A stretch of DNA of 64,000 nt from positions 992,001 to 1,056,000 of the forward strand of contig CM020620.1 of the NCBI GenBank assembly GCA_009829735.1, in the 5' to 3' direction. The DNA comes from Pyropia yezoensis (Eukaryota > Rhodophyta > Bangiophyceae > Bangiales > Bangiaceae). The notes under the pieces are model-generated. The model saw only the letters and a list, made by a program, of their open reading frames with translations, was not told the DNA's origin and made no database searches. The position numbers were made by a program, and so were the translations under genes. Below, piece by piece: positions 1 through 11,867 of the stretch (position 1 is its first letter; every line of letters begins with the position of its first letter).

Positions 1-1
1 G

Positions 2-1138
2 CAGCCGCTGCCGTCGCAGCCTCTGTCCCTTTCGACGCAGCCCCCGCCCGAGGTGGTGCGCCCAACGGCATCTGCCGAGGCGGCAGCGTCGGCTGGTGTG
101 GGGGACGAGGACGCTGACGGCGGCGGCGCGGCTAGCGGCCATGGCGGCCGGCCCAGACGCCGCCGCCGGCCTCGGTCGGCGGCCAAGCGCGCGCGTGCCG
201 CAGCGGCGGCAGCGGCGGCGGCGGCCGTGGCAACGGACGGTGTCGTCGACGGCGCTGGGGGTGAAGGCGACGGCGACGGCGACGGCGAATGCGACGGCGA
301 CGGCTACGGTGACGGCGGTTGCGGGCCGGAAGACCGGGACTGGGGGGCTGGCGGCGGCGGCAGCGGCGGTGACGGCGACGACGGCGATAGTGCCAGGGGC
401 GCCACCAGCGACGGCGGCTCGACCGACGAGGCGGACGTGGCTGCGCGGATGATGGCCCACACGCAGGCGTACGCGTTTGATGCCGACGGGCCGCCCGGCC
501 TGACCCAGTGGTGCTCCCCCACGGGGGAGGCGGAGAGGGAGGCCGCCGCGGCCGCCGCTGTTGCCGTCGACGCTGGTGGGGAAGAGGAGGGGGAGGCCGC
601 CGCCGTCGACGCGGCCGCCGCCGTCGACGCTGAGGGGGAGGAGGAGGGAGCGGCCGCCGCTGCTGACGCGGAGGGGGAGGAGGTCCTCGCGGCCGCCGCC
701 GCCACGGACACCGTCGGGGAGGGGGAGCGTCCCGCCGCCGCCGCGGACACCGTAGGGGAGGGGGAGCGTCCCGACGCCGCGGCCGCGGGCGACGGCGCGT
801 GGGGCGCGGGGCGTCCTGCCGCGACAGTGGCCGGTGGGGGGTGGCCCGCCTCGCCGCTGTGGACTTCCCACCGGGACATGCCCGCTGACAGCAACGGTGA
901 CGGCGGGGACGGCGGCAGCGGGGACGGCGGCGGCGGGGACGGCGGCGGCGGGGACGGCGGCGGCGGGGACGGCGGCAGCGGCGGCGGCGGCAACGCGGAC
1001 GAGTGGCACGACGCGGCGGCGCAGGATGCGGCCATGGCGGGCGCCTTCGCGGCGGCGTCGACGTCGAGTACCGACCGGTCGACCGCTGCTGCCACCACTA
1101 CCGCCGCCGACAACGGCTCGGCGGCGGCCACCGCCTCT

Positions 1139-1185
<47 letters not shown>

Positions 1186-2056
1186 CGGCACGTCGGCCGC
1201 TGCCGCTGCATCGGTGGCCGGCCAGGCGGCGCTGGCGCTGACGCCAATGCTTTCGCAGCCGTGGACGCAGGTCAGGCAGCCACCGCACACGCCGTCGCCG
1301 TCGCCGTCGCCGTCAAAGTCGCCTTTGCCGGCGCCGTCGCCGTCTCCGTCGCCGAGCGCCGGACGCCGGCGGTCTGCCACGCCCCCCACCGAAGATTACG
1401 GCCGCGACGGGGCGGCCTACCCGCCTGCCGCCGACCCAGACGTGGTCGCCGCCGCCGCCGCCGTCGACGACGCTGCCGGCGGCAACACCCCACCCCGACC
1501 GCCCAATGGGGCCGCCATGCTGGTGGTGCCCCCCTGCGATGACACGCCCGAATTCCTCACCGCCGACGGCAGCGCCACCGACACCACCGAGACAGACGGG
1601 GACGGCGACAGCGGCGGCGGCGGCAGCGGCGGCGGCACGCCCGACGCGGCGGGCAGCGACGCTCCAGGTGGGGCGGGCGGTCGCGCCAGAGGGGGCGGGG
1701 AGGAGGAGGCTACCGCCGCTGCCACCGCGGCGCCGCCACCCGCGGCGGGCCTCTCTCCGCCATTGCCGTCACCGTCACCGTCGCCGTCGCCGTCTCCAGC
1801 GATGCCGCCGTCCTTCCCGCGGGCATCCCCCCCAGGAAGGTCGCCGACGGGGGCCGCGGCGCCTCCACCCGTCCCCCCGCCCCCCCGGCGCGGTGGCGGC
1901 GGCGACAGCCTCTCTCCCGCCACGGCAGCGGAGCTGGCCGAGCACCTCCGCGCGTTGGAAGTGGAGGAGCGCCTCGGCGGCTTGCCCCCCGCCGCCGTCG
2001 CAGACGACGACGCAGACCCCGGCGCTGCGGCTGCCGCAGACGCCGACTCGGATGAC

Positions 2057-2088
<32 letters not shown>

Positions 2089-3853
2089 AGACGCCGACGC
2101 CGGCGCAGACGACGATGCGGTCGCAGGCGACGCTGCTGCCGCCGCTGCTTCCGCTGCCGACGCCGACACCGCCGCCGCCGCCGTGACAGGCGGTGGCTTG
2201 CACCTCTCCCCTGCGGCGGCCCCGCCGGGGACGGCGGCCACGGCAGAGGCAGGCGCGGCGGCGGCGGTGCCAATGGCCGCGACGGCAGCGGCGGTGGCCG
2301 CCGACACGCCCGTCGCGCCGTGCGCGCCAGTCCCGGCGGCGTGCCCAGCAGGGACGGCGGCGGCTGCGGCGGCCGCTCCAGACGCGGCCGCCCCTCCCCT
2401 AGACACAGCCCTCCCTGCGGCGTCGGCGGTGGCGCCGCCGCCGACGCCTGCCGTGCCGCCGCCGCCGCCGTCGCCACCGCCACCACCGCCGCCGCCACCG
2501 GCACCGCTGCCGCCTGCAGTCGACGGCGCGATGGACTGGCTGCGTGACCTCTACGCCGCCGCCGGCCACAGCAACCTCCTCTCCCCGGCAGGCACCTGTA
2601 TCGTGCCGCCACCATCACCGCCACATTCACCACCCGCGGCGCCGCCCCCTCCGCCAGCAGCGGCGGCGACAGAAGGGGCGGTGGCAACGGCGGCGGCGGC
2701 GGCCGTGCCGCCGCCATCGTCGCCGCCACCATCGCAGGCCGACGGTGCGATGGTTTGGCTCCGCGACCTGTACACCGCCGCGGGCCACGCGGCGTTGCTG
2801 ACGCGGGCGGGCACCTGCGCGGCCGCCACGCCGGGGCCCGGCGGGACACCGCCGCCGCCGCCGCCGCCGCCGCTGGCTGTCCCGCGGTGGGGGCCGGGTG
2901 TGGAGGTCGCCGCCCGGCGCTCCCCGCCCGCCGCCGGTGGCGCCACCGCTGCTGCTGCGGCCGCCCCCCCGGCCGCCGCTGCCGCGGATGCGCCAGCCGC
3001 GACCGCCGCGCCCGCCGCGCCCGCCGCGCCCGCCGCCGACGCTGCCGCCGCCGCGCCACCCGCCGCGCCATCCGCAGCGCCAGCTGGCGCGGCGGCGCCG
3101 CGGCGGCGGCGGCACCGCCGCCGCCGCTCGGCGACGGCCGCCGACACGGCCGCCGCCGCTGCCGCCGGCGGGCGGCCGGCCAAGCGGGCCCGCCGCGTAC
3201 CGACGCCGACGCCCGGCGGTCCCGCCCGGGCGGCCGGCGCGTCCGCCCCCGCCGCTGCGCCGACGGCGCCGCCGGGAGCGCCGCCGGCTGTTGCGCCGGT
3301 GGCGGCGGCCGGTGCCGCCGCGGGACCGGCGGCGGCGGCAGCGGCAGCAGGCGGCAGCTGCCACCCCCGCGGCGGCCGCCGCCGCCACCACACCGGCGAC
3401 ACGTCGCGGGAGCGCAGGGCGCGTGGCGATGCGGGGCGCCACCTCTCCCCCCCGCGCCCCCGCCCCCCTTCTGTCCAGGGCAGGAACGACCCGGCGGCGG
3501 CCGCCCGCGCCGCCGCCGTCGCGGCCATCTTGGCGGGCATGGCGCCGCGGTCAGGGGCGCCGCCGCCGCCAGAGCACCCTGCCGCCACCGCCACCGACTC
3601 CGCCGCCGCCGCTGCCGCCGCCGCCGCCGCCCCCGCCGCGACCACCGCTTCCGCCGCCGCTACTGTCGCCCGCACCACCTCCGCCAATGGCGGCGGCGGT
3701 GGCGTCGGCGTCGGCTTCGGCGGCGGCGGAGTCGGTGGTGGTGGCGGCTGGGGGGGCCGCCCGCGGCTGCCACCAGCGGCGGTGCGGCGGCGGCGGCGGC
3801 CGCCACCCGACGACCTGTGCGCGTCGGACGCGGACCCGCTCGCGTCTGATTGA
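2..3853 (+). CDS. Large low-complexity Ala/Gly/Pro/Asp-rich protein, 5' partial
   Basis: The frame is open from the window edge to a TGA at 3851-3853, so the true start lies upstream and at least 1,283 codons are present. I do not recognise the protein. It is built of alanine runs, GGDG repeats (about 900-990), SPSP stretches and proline runs. Two basic clusters, RRRRRPRSAAKRARA near residue 55 and GGRPAKRARR near residue 1,075, look like nuclear localisation signals. Support for this strand and frame comes from one non-repetitive motif present twice: WLRDLYAAAGH near residue 843 and WLRDLYTAAGH near residue 918, each inside a stretch starting DGAM and ending AGTC. A third ordered patch reads AELAEHLRALEVEERLGG. 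The other frames are also long and open, which is expected at this GC content, so coding is likely rather than proven. The gene converges on the lumazine synthase gene. Confidence 0.55.
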
Positions 3854-4589
3854 GGTACGCACCCGCGCTGAGGCGATGTGGCGAGCGGACGGACGATGGG
3901 GGTGGGTTGGTCGGGTGGGAAGGGGGGAGGAGGGGATGGATGTGGGCACCGTTGTGGCCCAGTGCCGCCGTCGCCGCGCCCCCACTGCGCGGGCGCTGCC
4001 GCCGGCACCAGCATCGTCCGCTTCGGGAGTCTCTCTCCAGCCTGCGCCCTGGGCGCCCGGGCGGAGACGGTACCCCCCCCATCCCCCGCCCCGCCCGACA
4101 GGGGTTGCGCGAGCGGCCAGCCAGCCTGGAGGGCACCGCCAGGAGAGAAGGAAAAAAAGAAATAAGTGCAAGAGGCGAAACGCAAGCCGCGCAGCCACCC
4201 CTCCCCCCCCCCCCCCCCCCCGCCCCCCCTTCCCCATGCCCTCCTCCTCGCATATGGGTCGTCGCGGTGCAAGACCCACCACCCCCCCCTGTCCACACCC
4301 TCTGAAACGCCCGCACACACCACCGAGGCCGAGAGCCCCGCTTCTGGTGCCGCCAAGACATCCCCGACGACCACACCCGGGCTGGACATGGTGCCCAGAC
4401 TGGCAACTGCTCTCCCCACTGCAGCGCTCTGAGGGCCGCGCTTGCCCCACTCCCCGCGCTCCCCCCCCTCCCCTGGCGCCTGGCTGCGGGCCAGCCTTGC
4501 GCCACGCCGCCGCACCCACGGGTGTCCGCAGCTCGGCGCACGGCGCGGCAGCGGCGGCCCCGGTTGCGGACACACCGCCAGGGTGGCGG
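3854..4589. other. Convergent intergenic spacer
   Basis: About 735 bp lie between the two converging stop codons. A long C tract sits near 4201-4222. I see no convincing gene or RNA here. Both 3' UTRs must fall in it. Confidence 0.5.
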
Positions 4590-5750
<1,161 letters not shown>

Positions 5751-5995
5751 GATGGGCAGAGAACAAACGCAAAGAAAATCGCGAGGAGGGACAGCGGAGG
5801 GTACGGAGGGATCCGTGACTGATGATGAAGAGACCGAAACGGCGTCGTGGTCACCGAACGTGGAAGCGGAGGCAGAGTGAAATGCCCGGAGACAGTGGTT
5901 CTCGACTGCAGCTGGCGTGGAACGCTAACGTAGAATCAAGTAGATCAAAGATAGTTTGTTAATAAACTACTTGTTGCGGCGATCATCGTCAGGAA

Positions 5996-6067
5996 GGCGC
6001 AATGGCTTAGGGGTAAAGCGTGTCACTCGTAATGATAAGATCCTGGGTTCGAATCCCAGTTGTGCCT
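5996..6067 (+). tRNA. tRNA-Thr (CGT)
   Basis: A 72-nt cloverleaf folds by eye without gaps. The acceptor is GGCGCAA with TTGTGCC (one G-U pair) and the D stem GCTT with AAGC. The anticodon stem TGTCA/TGATA carries loop CTCGTAA, so the anticodon is CGT (threonine, codon ACG). The T arm is CTGGG-TTCGAAT-CCCAG and the discriminator base is T. CCA is not encoded, as expected for a nuclear gene. A TTGTTTTT run directly after it would serve as the Pol III terminator. Confidence 0.95.
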
Positions 6068-6243
6068 TGTTTTTACCCCGTCCCGGGGACACTGTGTGTC
6101 AGTAAAGAAGTCTACCTAGGTACATCATAGGCTACATGTGGCTTATTTAAGTCGACTGCGGAACGTTCACAGGTTTTTTTCCCGATGATTGTGCATCTTT
6201 TGTTAATTTAGACGTCAGATCGTACCACACTTCCATCCCGTCT

Positions 6244-6299
6244 TCCATAGTATAGTGGTCAGTATGCCCGCCTGTCACGCGGGAGACCCGGGTTCAATT
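6244..6299 (+). pseudogene. tRNA-Asp (GTC) gene, interrupted in the T-loop
   Basis: The first 56 nt of a tRNA-Asp are intact: acceptor strand TCCATAG, D arm, anticodon arm CCCGC-CTGTCAC-GCGGG (anticodon GTC), and T arm as far as GGGTTCAATT. The sequence then changes into the 5' end of the LINE described below. The rest of the T arm and the 3' acceptor strand (expected as a complement of TCCATAG) do not follow within this window. This is the only copy with the true 5' end of the tRNA; the two later copies begin at TAGTATAG. It is read as the original target gene of the LINE array. Confidence 0.9.
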
Positions 6300-6407
6300 G
6301 GTTCCTCTGACGTTCCCGGTGGGAGAGTGCTCGTTTTTTCGCGGTAGGACGGTGGGGGGGGGTGCGGGTCACCCCCCCATCGCTTTTCTGGGCCGCGGGA
6401 GGGCGGT

Positions 6408-7607
6408 ATGGAGGGGGATCGGGCGCGCTTTGTGTGTTTGGTGAGGGCGGTTGTGGGGGTGGTCGACGCGTTGGGCGGGGCGACGACGACGGCGGAGCGG
6501 TTGCGAGTGCTTACAGCTGTCGCCGCCGCGATTCGGGCCAATGAGGGCCCGATTGCGGCGGGCGTACGGGCCAGTGAGGACGCGATTTCGGCGGGCGTAC
6601 GGGCCAATGAGGGCGCGATTACGGCGGCCGAACGGGCCAATGAGGGGATGGGGGATGAGCCCATCGCGGTGTCAGCCGCACTGGCAACCAGGGCTTCTGC
6701 GCCTCCCCCGTGTGACAGCGGGATCGCTCCGCCTGGGGGGGGGCGGCGGACTTTGTCGGCTTCCCTGGGTCGCCCCCGGGGAGCTCTACCCCGGGGGGCG
6801 GCTGGGCTGGCTCCGCCCTGTCTCCCTCTTTGCGGGGGTGTGCCGCGCGGCCTGGCCGGGCGGCGTCGTGTGGCGGGGGGGGGGCGGCTTTGGCTGGCGG
6901 GGGGGGTGCCTCTGCTCCCCTTCCGGGTGGTGGCGCGGTGGGTGCGGCTTCCCGGGCGGCGGGCGCCCCGGCGTCGGGCGGTCTACCTGCTGGCGTGCCC
7001 TCTGGTCGTGTGTGCGGTGCTGGCGCGTGTGGCGGGGCGGCTGGGGCGGCTGGGCGCGGCGCGGCGGCGTCGGCCGGGGTCGGCCGCGTGGGTGTCGCCC
7101 GCGGCGCTGCTGCCGCCGGTGTTTGTGGTGCTGCGTGTGCGCGGGGTGCTGCCGGGCTGTGTGGCGGTGCGGGCCGCGCTGCTGGCGGGGGAGGGACCTC
7201 GCTCGGCGGTGGGTGCGGCAGCGGCCTGGGTTGCGCGGCGCCGGCCGGTGTTTGTGCTGTGTGTGGGGCGGCTGGGGGGGAGGCGGCAGCGGGTCTCGGT
7301 GGCGGTCGGCAAGGTGGACGGGGTGGAGCGGGTCAAGGTCTACCTGATCTACCCGTTCTACCGGTACTTCCTCAAGGTCTTCACGCTCTACCTCGAGGAC
7401 AAGGACACGGGGGGGGGGGGGAACAAGTGGGCGAGGGTGAGGGGGCGGGTGTGGGGGCGCGTGGGCGAGGTGCGGCCGGTGGCCGCGCTGTTGCCGCCCC
7501 TCTTGCCGCCCCGCGTGACCCCTCGCTGGCGGCTCCGCCTGCAGGCGGGGCTGCCGCCGCCGGGGGGGCAACGGGCGGCTGGTTGGCGGCGGTGCAGCGC
7601 GGTTTGA
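6408..7607 (+). CDS. LINE upstream ORF (ORF0), copy 1a, 399 aa
   Basis: Starts MEGDRARFVCLVRAVV, a start shared with copy 2 (MEGDRRVVDLVVRGV). Residues about 40-85 hold three to four imperfect repeats of the form RANEGPIAAGV. The middle is Arg/Val/Leu-rich. Residues about 295-330 read VSVAVGKVDGVERVKVY and then YRYFLKVFTLYLEDKD. The matching part of copy 2 keeps this pattern (VSVAVEKVDVLELVKVY, YFLKVYRHYLDKD) with G or C at nearly every third codon position, which marks this frame as the coding one. No known domain is recognised. It could be a third LINE protein or the N-terminal part of ORF1 in another frame. Confidence 0.55.
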   Translation: MEGDRARFVCLVRAVVGVVDALGGATTTAERLRVLTAVAAAIRANEGPIAAGVRASEDAISAGVRANEGAITAAERANEGMGDEPIAVSAALATRASAPPPCDSGIAPPGGGRRTLSASLGRPRGALPRGAAGLAPPCLPLCGGVPRGLAGRRRVAGGGRLWLAGGVPLLPFRVVARWVRLPGRRAPRRRAVYLLACPLVVCAVLARVAGRLGRLGAARRRRPGSAAWVSPAALLPPVFVVLRVRGVLPGCVAVRAALLAGEGPRSAVGAAAAWVARRRPVFVLCVGRLGGRRQRVSVAVGKVDGVERVKVYLIYPFYRYFLKVFTLYLEDKDTGGGGNKWARVRGRVWGRVGEVRPVAALLPPLLPPRVTPRWRLRLQAGLPPPGGQRAAGWRRCSAV

Positions 7608-7627
7608 GCCACCACGCCCACGCGTCC

Positions 7628-9311
7628 ATGTCACCCACCCTCGCGGGCGGCCAAGGCGGGCTGACAAGAACAGGCGGGCGGGACGCCCGCGCCTCTGGCG
7701 GTGGTGGGGGTGCTGCTGGGGTGGGTCCTGCGGCTGCGGCCGGTCGTGCCGCCTCGGCGGGCGGGGACTGTGGCGCTCCTGGTGGCCGTGCTGGTGGAGC
7801 TGCTGGGAGGGGTGCTGGGCAGTCTGCTGGCGGGGGGGCTGCGGGCGCCGGACAGGGTGGGGGGCGGGTTGCTGCCGACGCCGACGCCGACGCCCGCGCC
7901 GCCACAGCCGCGGCGGAGCTGTGCCGGGTCCGCCGCCGCACCATCGACGCCCCCACCCTCGAGACAGTGTATGTCTCGGGGGTGTCTCGTGACGTCCGTC
8001 AGCACCGCATGCGCGCGTTGCTGGCGGACGTCACGGGGGGTCGACGCCCACAATTTTGTGGACGTCGACCGGTTCGGCGCCACCACCGCCGTGACGGTGG
8101 TGGCTGCAGCGGCGGACACGTTCCGGCTGGCGGTGGGGAAGGGGCGTGCGGCCACTGTGCTGCGCCTCCTGCCCGGCGCCGACCCGTGGTCCCCGGCCCT
8201 CCTGGGTGCCGCGCGTCGGCGCGGCCTGGATGCTGCGGCCGCGGCCGAGGCGGCGGCCGATTTTTGTCGCCGCCGCCTCGAGGCCAAGCTGGCCCAGCTC
8301 CCCGCCCGTGTGGCCATGCCCCCCCACCTGCGTGCGGCGTTGCATGCCCACATTGAGGGCATGCTTTCGTCGCACGCACAAAGGGGAGCGGACGCCGTCG
8401 CGTCTATCGGCGGAGAGGGGGACCGCCGGCGGCCCCCAAAGACTGGGGCGGCGGCTAAGGAGCCACCTGCCGTGGCCCCCGCAGGATCGGCCGATGTGGC
8501 GGCTAGGGGGCCACCCGCCGAGGCCCCCCCGTGCTCGGGTGTGGCGGGGCCAGCGTCGTTGGGGCTGCGGGGTGCCGCCGAGGCGGCGGGCATGGAGATC
8601 GTGGATGAGCCCGCCGCCTCGGCTGACGGCCTTGCGACCCCCGCCCCCGACCTTGCCGCCACGACGGCCTGTCCCCCCCCCTCGCCGCCTGCGCCGGGGC
8701 CGGGCCCCCCCGCCAAGGGGGTGCCGGCAAACCTGGGCGACGGCATGGATGGCGTCACGCCGGCGGGCGGCGCCGCCCCGCCTGCGGCCACGCCGACCCA
8801 AAAATCCGTGGCTGCCTCGGCGGCCCCTCGGCCCCGACTCCACCTCGGAGGTGGGCCAAAACGTGCCGCCGTCCCGAGGGCTGCGGCTGGGCTCCCGCCG
8901 CTTCCCCCGCCACCCACCAGGCCGCCCCCTGGTGCCGCACGCTCGGCCGCGTTTGCTGCGTCTGTGGCCCTTCCCCTCGGCGTGGCCGCCCGCAGGCGCG
9001 CTGCCACCGACCGCCGGCGGTCCCCTGCAGGCCATGCGCCTGGGCCGGCGCGGCGACAGCGTCCTGCGCTCGCTGTGTTGCGATTGGGCGACGCACTTGC
9101 GTCGCCCATTCGCAAGACGTGCCGCCGCACGCGCGCGGCGAGCGCTGTGGAGCTCGCTGCCCGTAAGAACGCCGCTCCGGCATCCCCCCCGCCAGAGGGG
9201 GGGGGTCGGGCTGCGACGACGGCGATTCTTCCGCCCTCCCTCCCCGCCACCCCTGGGCCATACCGGCCAGGGGCTGCGGCCCGCGTCAGCGACGAGGGTC
9301 ACAATGAGTGA
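7628..9311 (+). CDS. LINE ORF1 protein, RRM-like, copy 1a
   Basis: ORF1 is taken from the conserved ATG in MSPTLAGGQGG to the TGA at 9309-9311. A Gly/Ala-rich N-terminal part is followed by a compact domain, TLETVYVSGVSRDVRQHRM with VDAHNFVDVDRFG, then TTAVTVVAAAADTFRLAVGKG. This resembles the RRM-like nucleic-acid-binding domain of many LINE ORF1 proteins. Further on are VRRR/RRLEAKLAQL-type helices and a proline-rich C-terminus. One frame change is needed near 8038, at a run of six Gs where copy 2 has one base fewer. The position that is a TAG in copies 1b and 2 is TGG here. The stop overlaps the ORF2 start in ATGAGTGA. Confidence 0.6.
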
Positions 9312-9952
9312 CCCTCTGGGCGCGGGCGGGGGCCCGGGTGCCGACACGGTGCCATCACGCACCGTGCCGGCTCCCGGCAGGGGGGGGGGCGGCGGTCGAC
9401 GCGGCGACGTCGGCGAGCGGGGGGGGGGGGGCGGGCGCTGGTGTGGCCGTGGCCGCCGGCCCCCTGGGCGGCTCTTTGGCGGCGGAGGCCGCAACGGCCC
9501 AGGCGGCGGCGGCAAGCGCTGCGGCGATGGCCACGGCGGAGGAGGCGACGGGAGCGGCGGCGGGGGCACCGATGGCGGCAGCGGGGGTGGCGGCGGGCGG
9601 CACGGTGCCCCCCGGCGTCTGCCCGGTGGTGGGCTGCCGCGTGGTGCTCCGCGGGGCCGTCGCCGATCGCGCGGGCCTGGCTCATCTCAGTCAGGCCCAC
9701 GTGATCGGCGAGGTGCCCGCGGCTACGGCCACGGAGCTGGGGCTGGGCGGGTGCCGCTGGTGCGGGCGGCCGTACCGCGCGCAGCGGGGGCCTCGTGGGC
9801 GGAGCTCTCTGTCCGCCCATGAGGCTCTCTGCCGCCTCAACCCCCGTCGCCAACGCGCCCGTGTGGTGGCTGCAGCGGCGCCTGCTGCCGCAGCTGGGGA
9901 CGGGGGGGACGCGCGCGGCGCAGGTGCGGCACAGGGGGCTGCTGCGGCGGGG
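9304..9952 (+). CDS. LINE ORF2 N-terminus, copy 1a, cut by gap
   Basis: Starts MSDPLGAGGGPGADTV at the ATG that overlaps the ORF1 stop by eight bases. It carries the same two zinc-finger motifs as the other copies (CPVVGC with LAHLSQAH, then CRWCGRPY). A longer G run near 9419-9430 shifts the frame relative to copies 1b and 2. The remainder is lost in the gap. Confidence 0.7.
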
Positions 9953-10383
9953 NNNNNNNNNNNNNNNNNNNNNNNNNNNNNNNNNNNNNNNNNNNNNNNN
10001 NNNNNNNNNNNNNNNNNNNNNNNNNNNNNNNNNNNNNNNNNNNNNNNNNNNNNNNNNNNNNNNNNNNNNNNNNNNNNNNNNNNNNNNNNNNNNNNNNNNN
10101 NNNNNNNNNNNNNNNNNNNNNNNNNNNNNNNNNNNNNNNNNNNNNNNNNNNNNNNNNNNNNNNNNNNNNNNNNNNNNNNNNNNNNNNNNNNNNNNNNNNN
10201 NNNNNNNNNNNNNNNNNNNNNNNNNNNNNNNNNNNNNNNNNNNNNNNNNNNNNNNNNNNNNNNNNNNNNNNNNNNNNNNNNNNNNNNNNNNNNNNNNNNN
10301 NNNNNNNNNNNNNNNNNNNNNNNNNNNNNNNNNNNNNNNNNNNNNNNNNNNNNNNNNNNNNNNNNNNNNNNNNNNNNNNNNNN
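9953..10383. other. Assembly gap (431 N)
   Basis: A run of N. The left flank is inside LINE ORF2 and the right flank is inside LINE ORF1, so the gap hides at least one element junction. The printed length is almost certainly not the true length. Confidence 0.99.
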
Positions 10384-11867
10384 GTGCCGGGGGTGCTGGC
10401 GCGGGTGGTGCTGTGGGTGCTGGCCGGGGTGCGGAAGGCGCTGCCGTCGGCGCCGACGCCCGTGCCGCCGCAGCTGCGGCGGAGCTTGGCCGTGTCCGTC
10501 GCCGCCCCGCCAACGCCCCCACCCTCGAGACAGTGTACGTCTCGGGGGTGTCTCGTGACGTTCGCCAGCACCGCATGCGCGCGTTGCTGGCGGACGTCAC
10601 GGGGGGTTGACGCCCACAATTTTGTGGACGTCGACCGGTTCGGCACCACCACCGCCGTGACGGTCGTGGCTGCGGCGGCGGACGCATTTCGGCTGGCGGT
10701 GGGGCGGGGGCGGGCGGCGACCGTGCTGCGCCTCCTCCCGGGAGCCGACCCGTAGGCGCCCGCCCACCTGGGCGCCGCACGCCGGCGCGGCCTGGGTGCC
10801 GCGGGGGCTGCTGAGACGGCGGCTGCATTTTGCCGCCGCCGCCTCGAAGCCAAGCTCGCCCAGCTCCACGCACGTGCGGCGATGCCCCCCCACCTGCGTG
10901 CGGCGCTGCATGCCCACATTGAGGGCATGCTTTCGTCGCACGCAGGGGGGGGAGCCGACGCCGTCGGGCCCATCGGCGGAGCGGGGGTCCGCCAGCCGCC
11001 CTCAACGCCTGCTAAGGAGCCACCTGCCGTGGCCCCCGCGGGATCGGCCGTTGCGGCGGCTGGGGGGCCACCCGCCGAGGCCCCCCCGTGCTCGGGTGTG
11101 GCGGGGCCAGCGTCGTTGGGGCTGCGGGGTGCCGCCGAGGCGGCGGGCATGGAGATCGTGGATGAGCCCGCCGCCTCGGCTGACGGCCTTGCGACCCCCG
11201 CCCCCGACCTTGCCGCCACGACGGCCTGTCCCCCCCCCTCGCCGCCTGCGCCGGGGCCGGCCCCCCCGCCAAGGGGGTGCCGGCAGACCTGGGCGACGGC
11301 ATGGATGGCGTCACGCCGGCGGGCGGCGCCGCCCCGCCTGCGGCCGCGCCGACCCAAAAATCCGTGGCTGCCTCTGCGGCCCCTCGGCCCCGACTCCACC
11401 TCGGAGGTGGACCAAAACGTGCCGCCGTCCCGAGGGCTGCGGCTGGGCTCCCGCCGCTTCCCCCGCCACCCACCAGGCCGCCCCCTGGTGCCGCACGCTC
11501 GGCCGCGTTTGCTGCGTCTGTGGCCCTTCCCCTCGGCGTGGCCGCCCGCAGGCGCGCTGCCACCGACCGCCGGCGGTCCCCTGCAGGCCATGCGCCTGGG
11601 CCGGCGCGGCGACAGCGTCCTGCGCTCGCTGTGTTGCGATTGGGCGACGCACTTGCGTCGCCCATTCGCAAGACGTGCCGCCGCACGCGCGCGGCGAGCG
11701 CTGTGGAGCTCGCTGCCCGTCAGAAGGCCGCTCCGGTATCCCACCCGCCAGAGGGGGGGGGTCGGGCTGCGACGACGGCGATTCTTCCGCCCTCCCTCCC
11801 CGCCACCCCTGGGCCATACCGGCCAGGGGCTGCGGCCCGCGTCAGCGACGAGGGTCACAATGAGTGA
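10384..11867 (+). CDS. LINE ORF1 protein, copy 1b, 5' partial
   Basis: Contains the RRM-like segment (TLETVYVSGVSRDVRQHRM, VDAHNFVDVDRFG). The six-G run near 10604 shifts the frame as in copy 1a, an in-frame TAG follows GADP at 10753-10755, and one more shift lies near 11260 in a C run. It ends GHNE with the TGA at 11865-11867 overlapping the ORF2 start. So this ORF1 copy is probably not translated as one protein from this locus. Confidence 0.6.

Larger units (their letters stand above)
6300..9952 (+). mobile_element. tRNA-Asp-targeted RLE-type LINE, copy 1a (cut by gap)
   Basis: The 5' end starts GGTTCCTCTGACG immediately after the T-loop of tRNA-Asp; the same junction recurs at 16215 and 23394. 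It has a 5' leader of about 108 bp, then three reading frames: a hypervariable upstream ORF (6408-7607), ORF1 (7628-9311), and the start of ORF2 (from 9304). The assembly gap at 9953 ends it inside ORF2 just after the zinc fingers. From about 8600 it is nearly identical to 11100-12515 and 18290-19690. In 6.4-7.4 kb it differs strongly from copy 2, although both the leader and ORF1 are conserved. Confidence 0.85.

Noticed and set aside
304-1389. Long minus-strand frames opposite the 1,283-codon protein, and similar mirror frames throughout 1-4.6 kb and 6-23 kb
   Set aside because: At this GC content stop codons are rare in all frames. These frames show only repeat peptides and no motif, and they are opposite better supported genes.
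6244-6335. tRNA-Asp with an intron in the T-loop (TTCCCGG recurs 14 bases after the break), as in some red-algal tRNAs
   Set aside because: The 3' acceptor strand that would pair with TCCATAG does not follow, and the same downstream sequence is the leader of each LINE copy.
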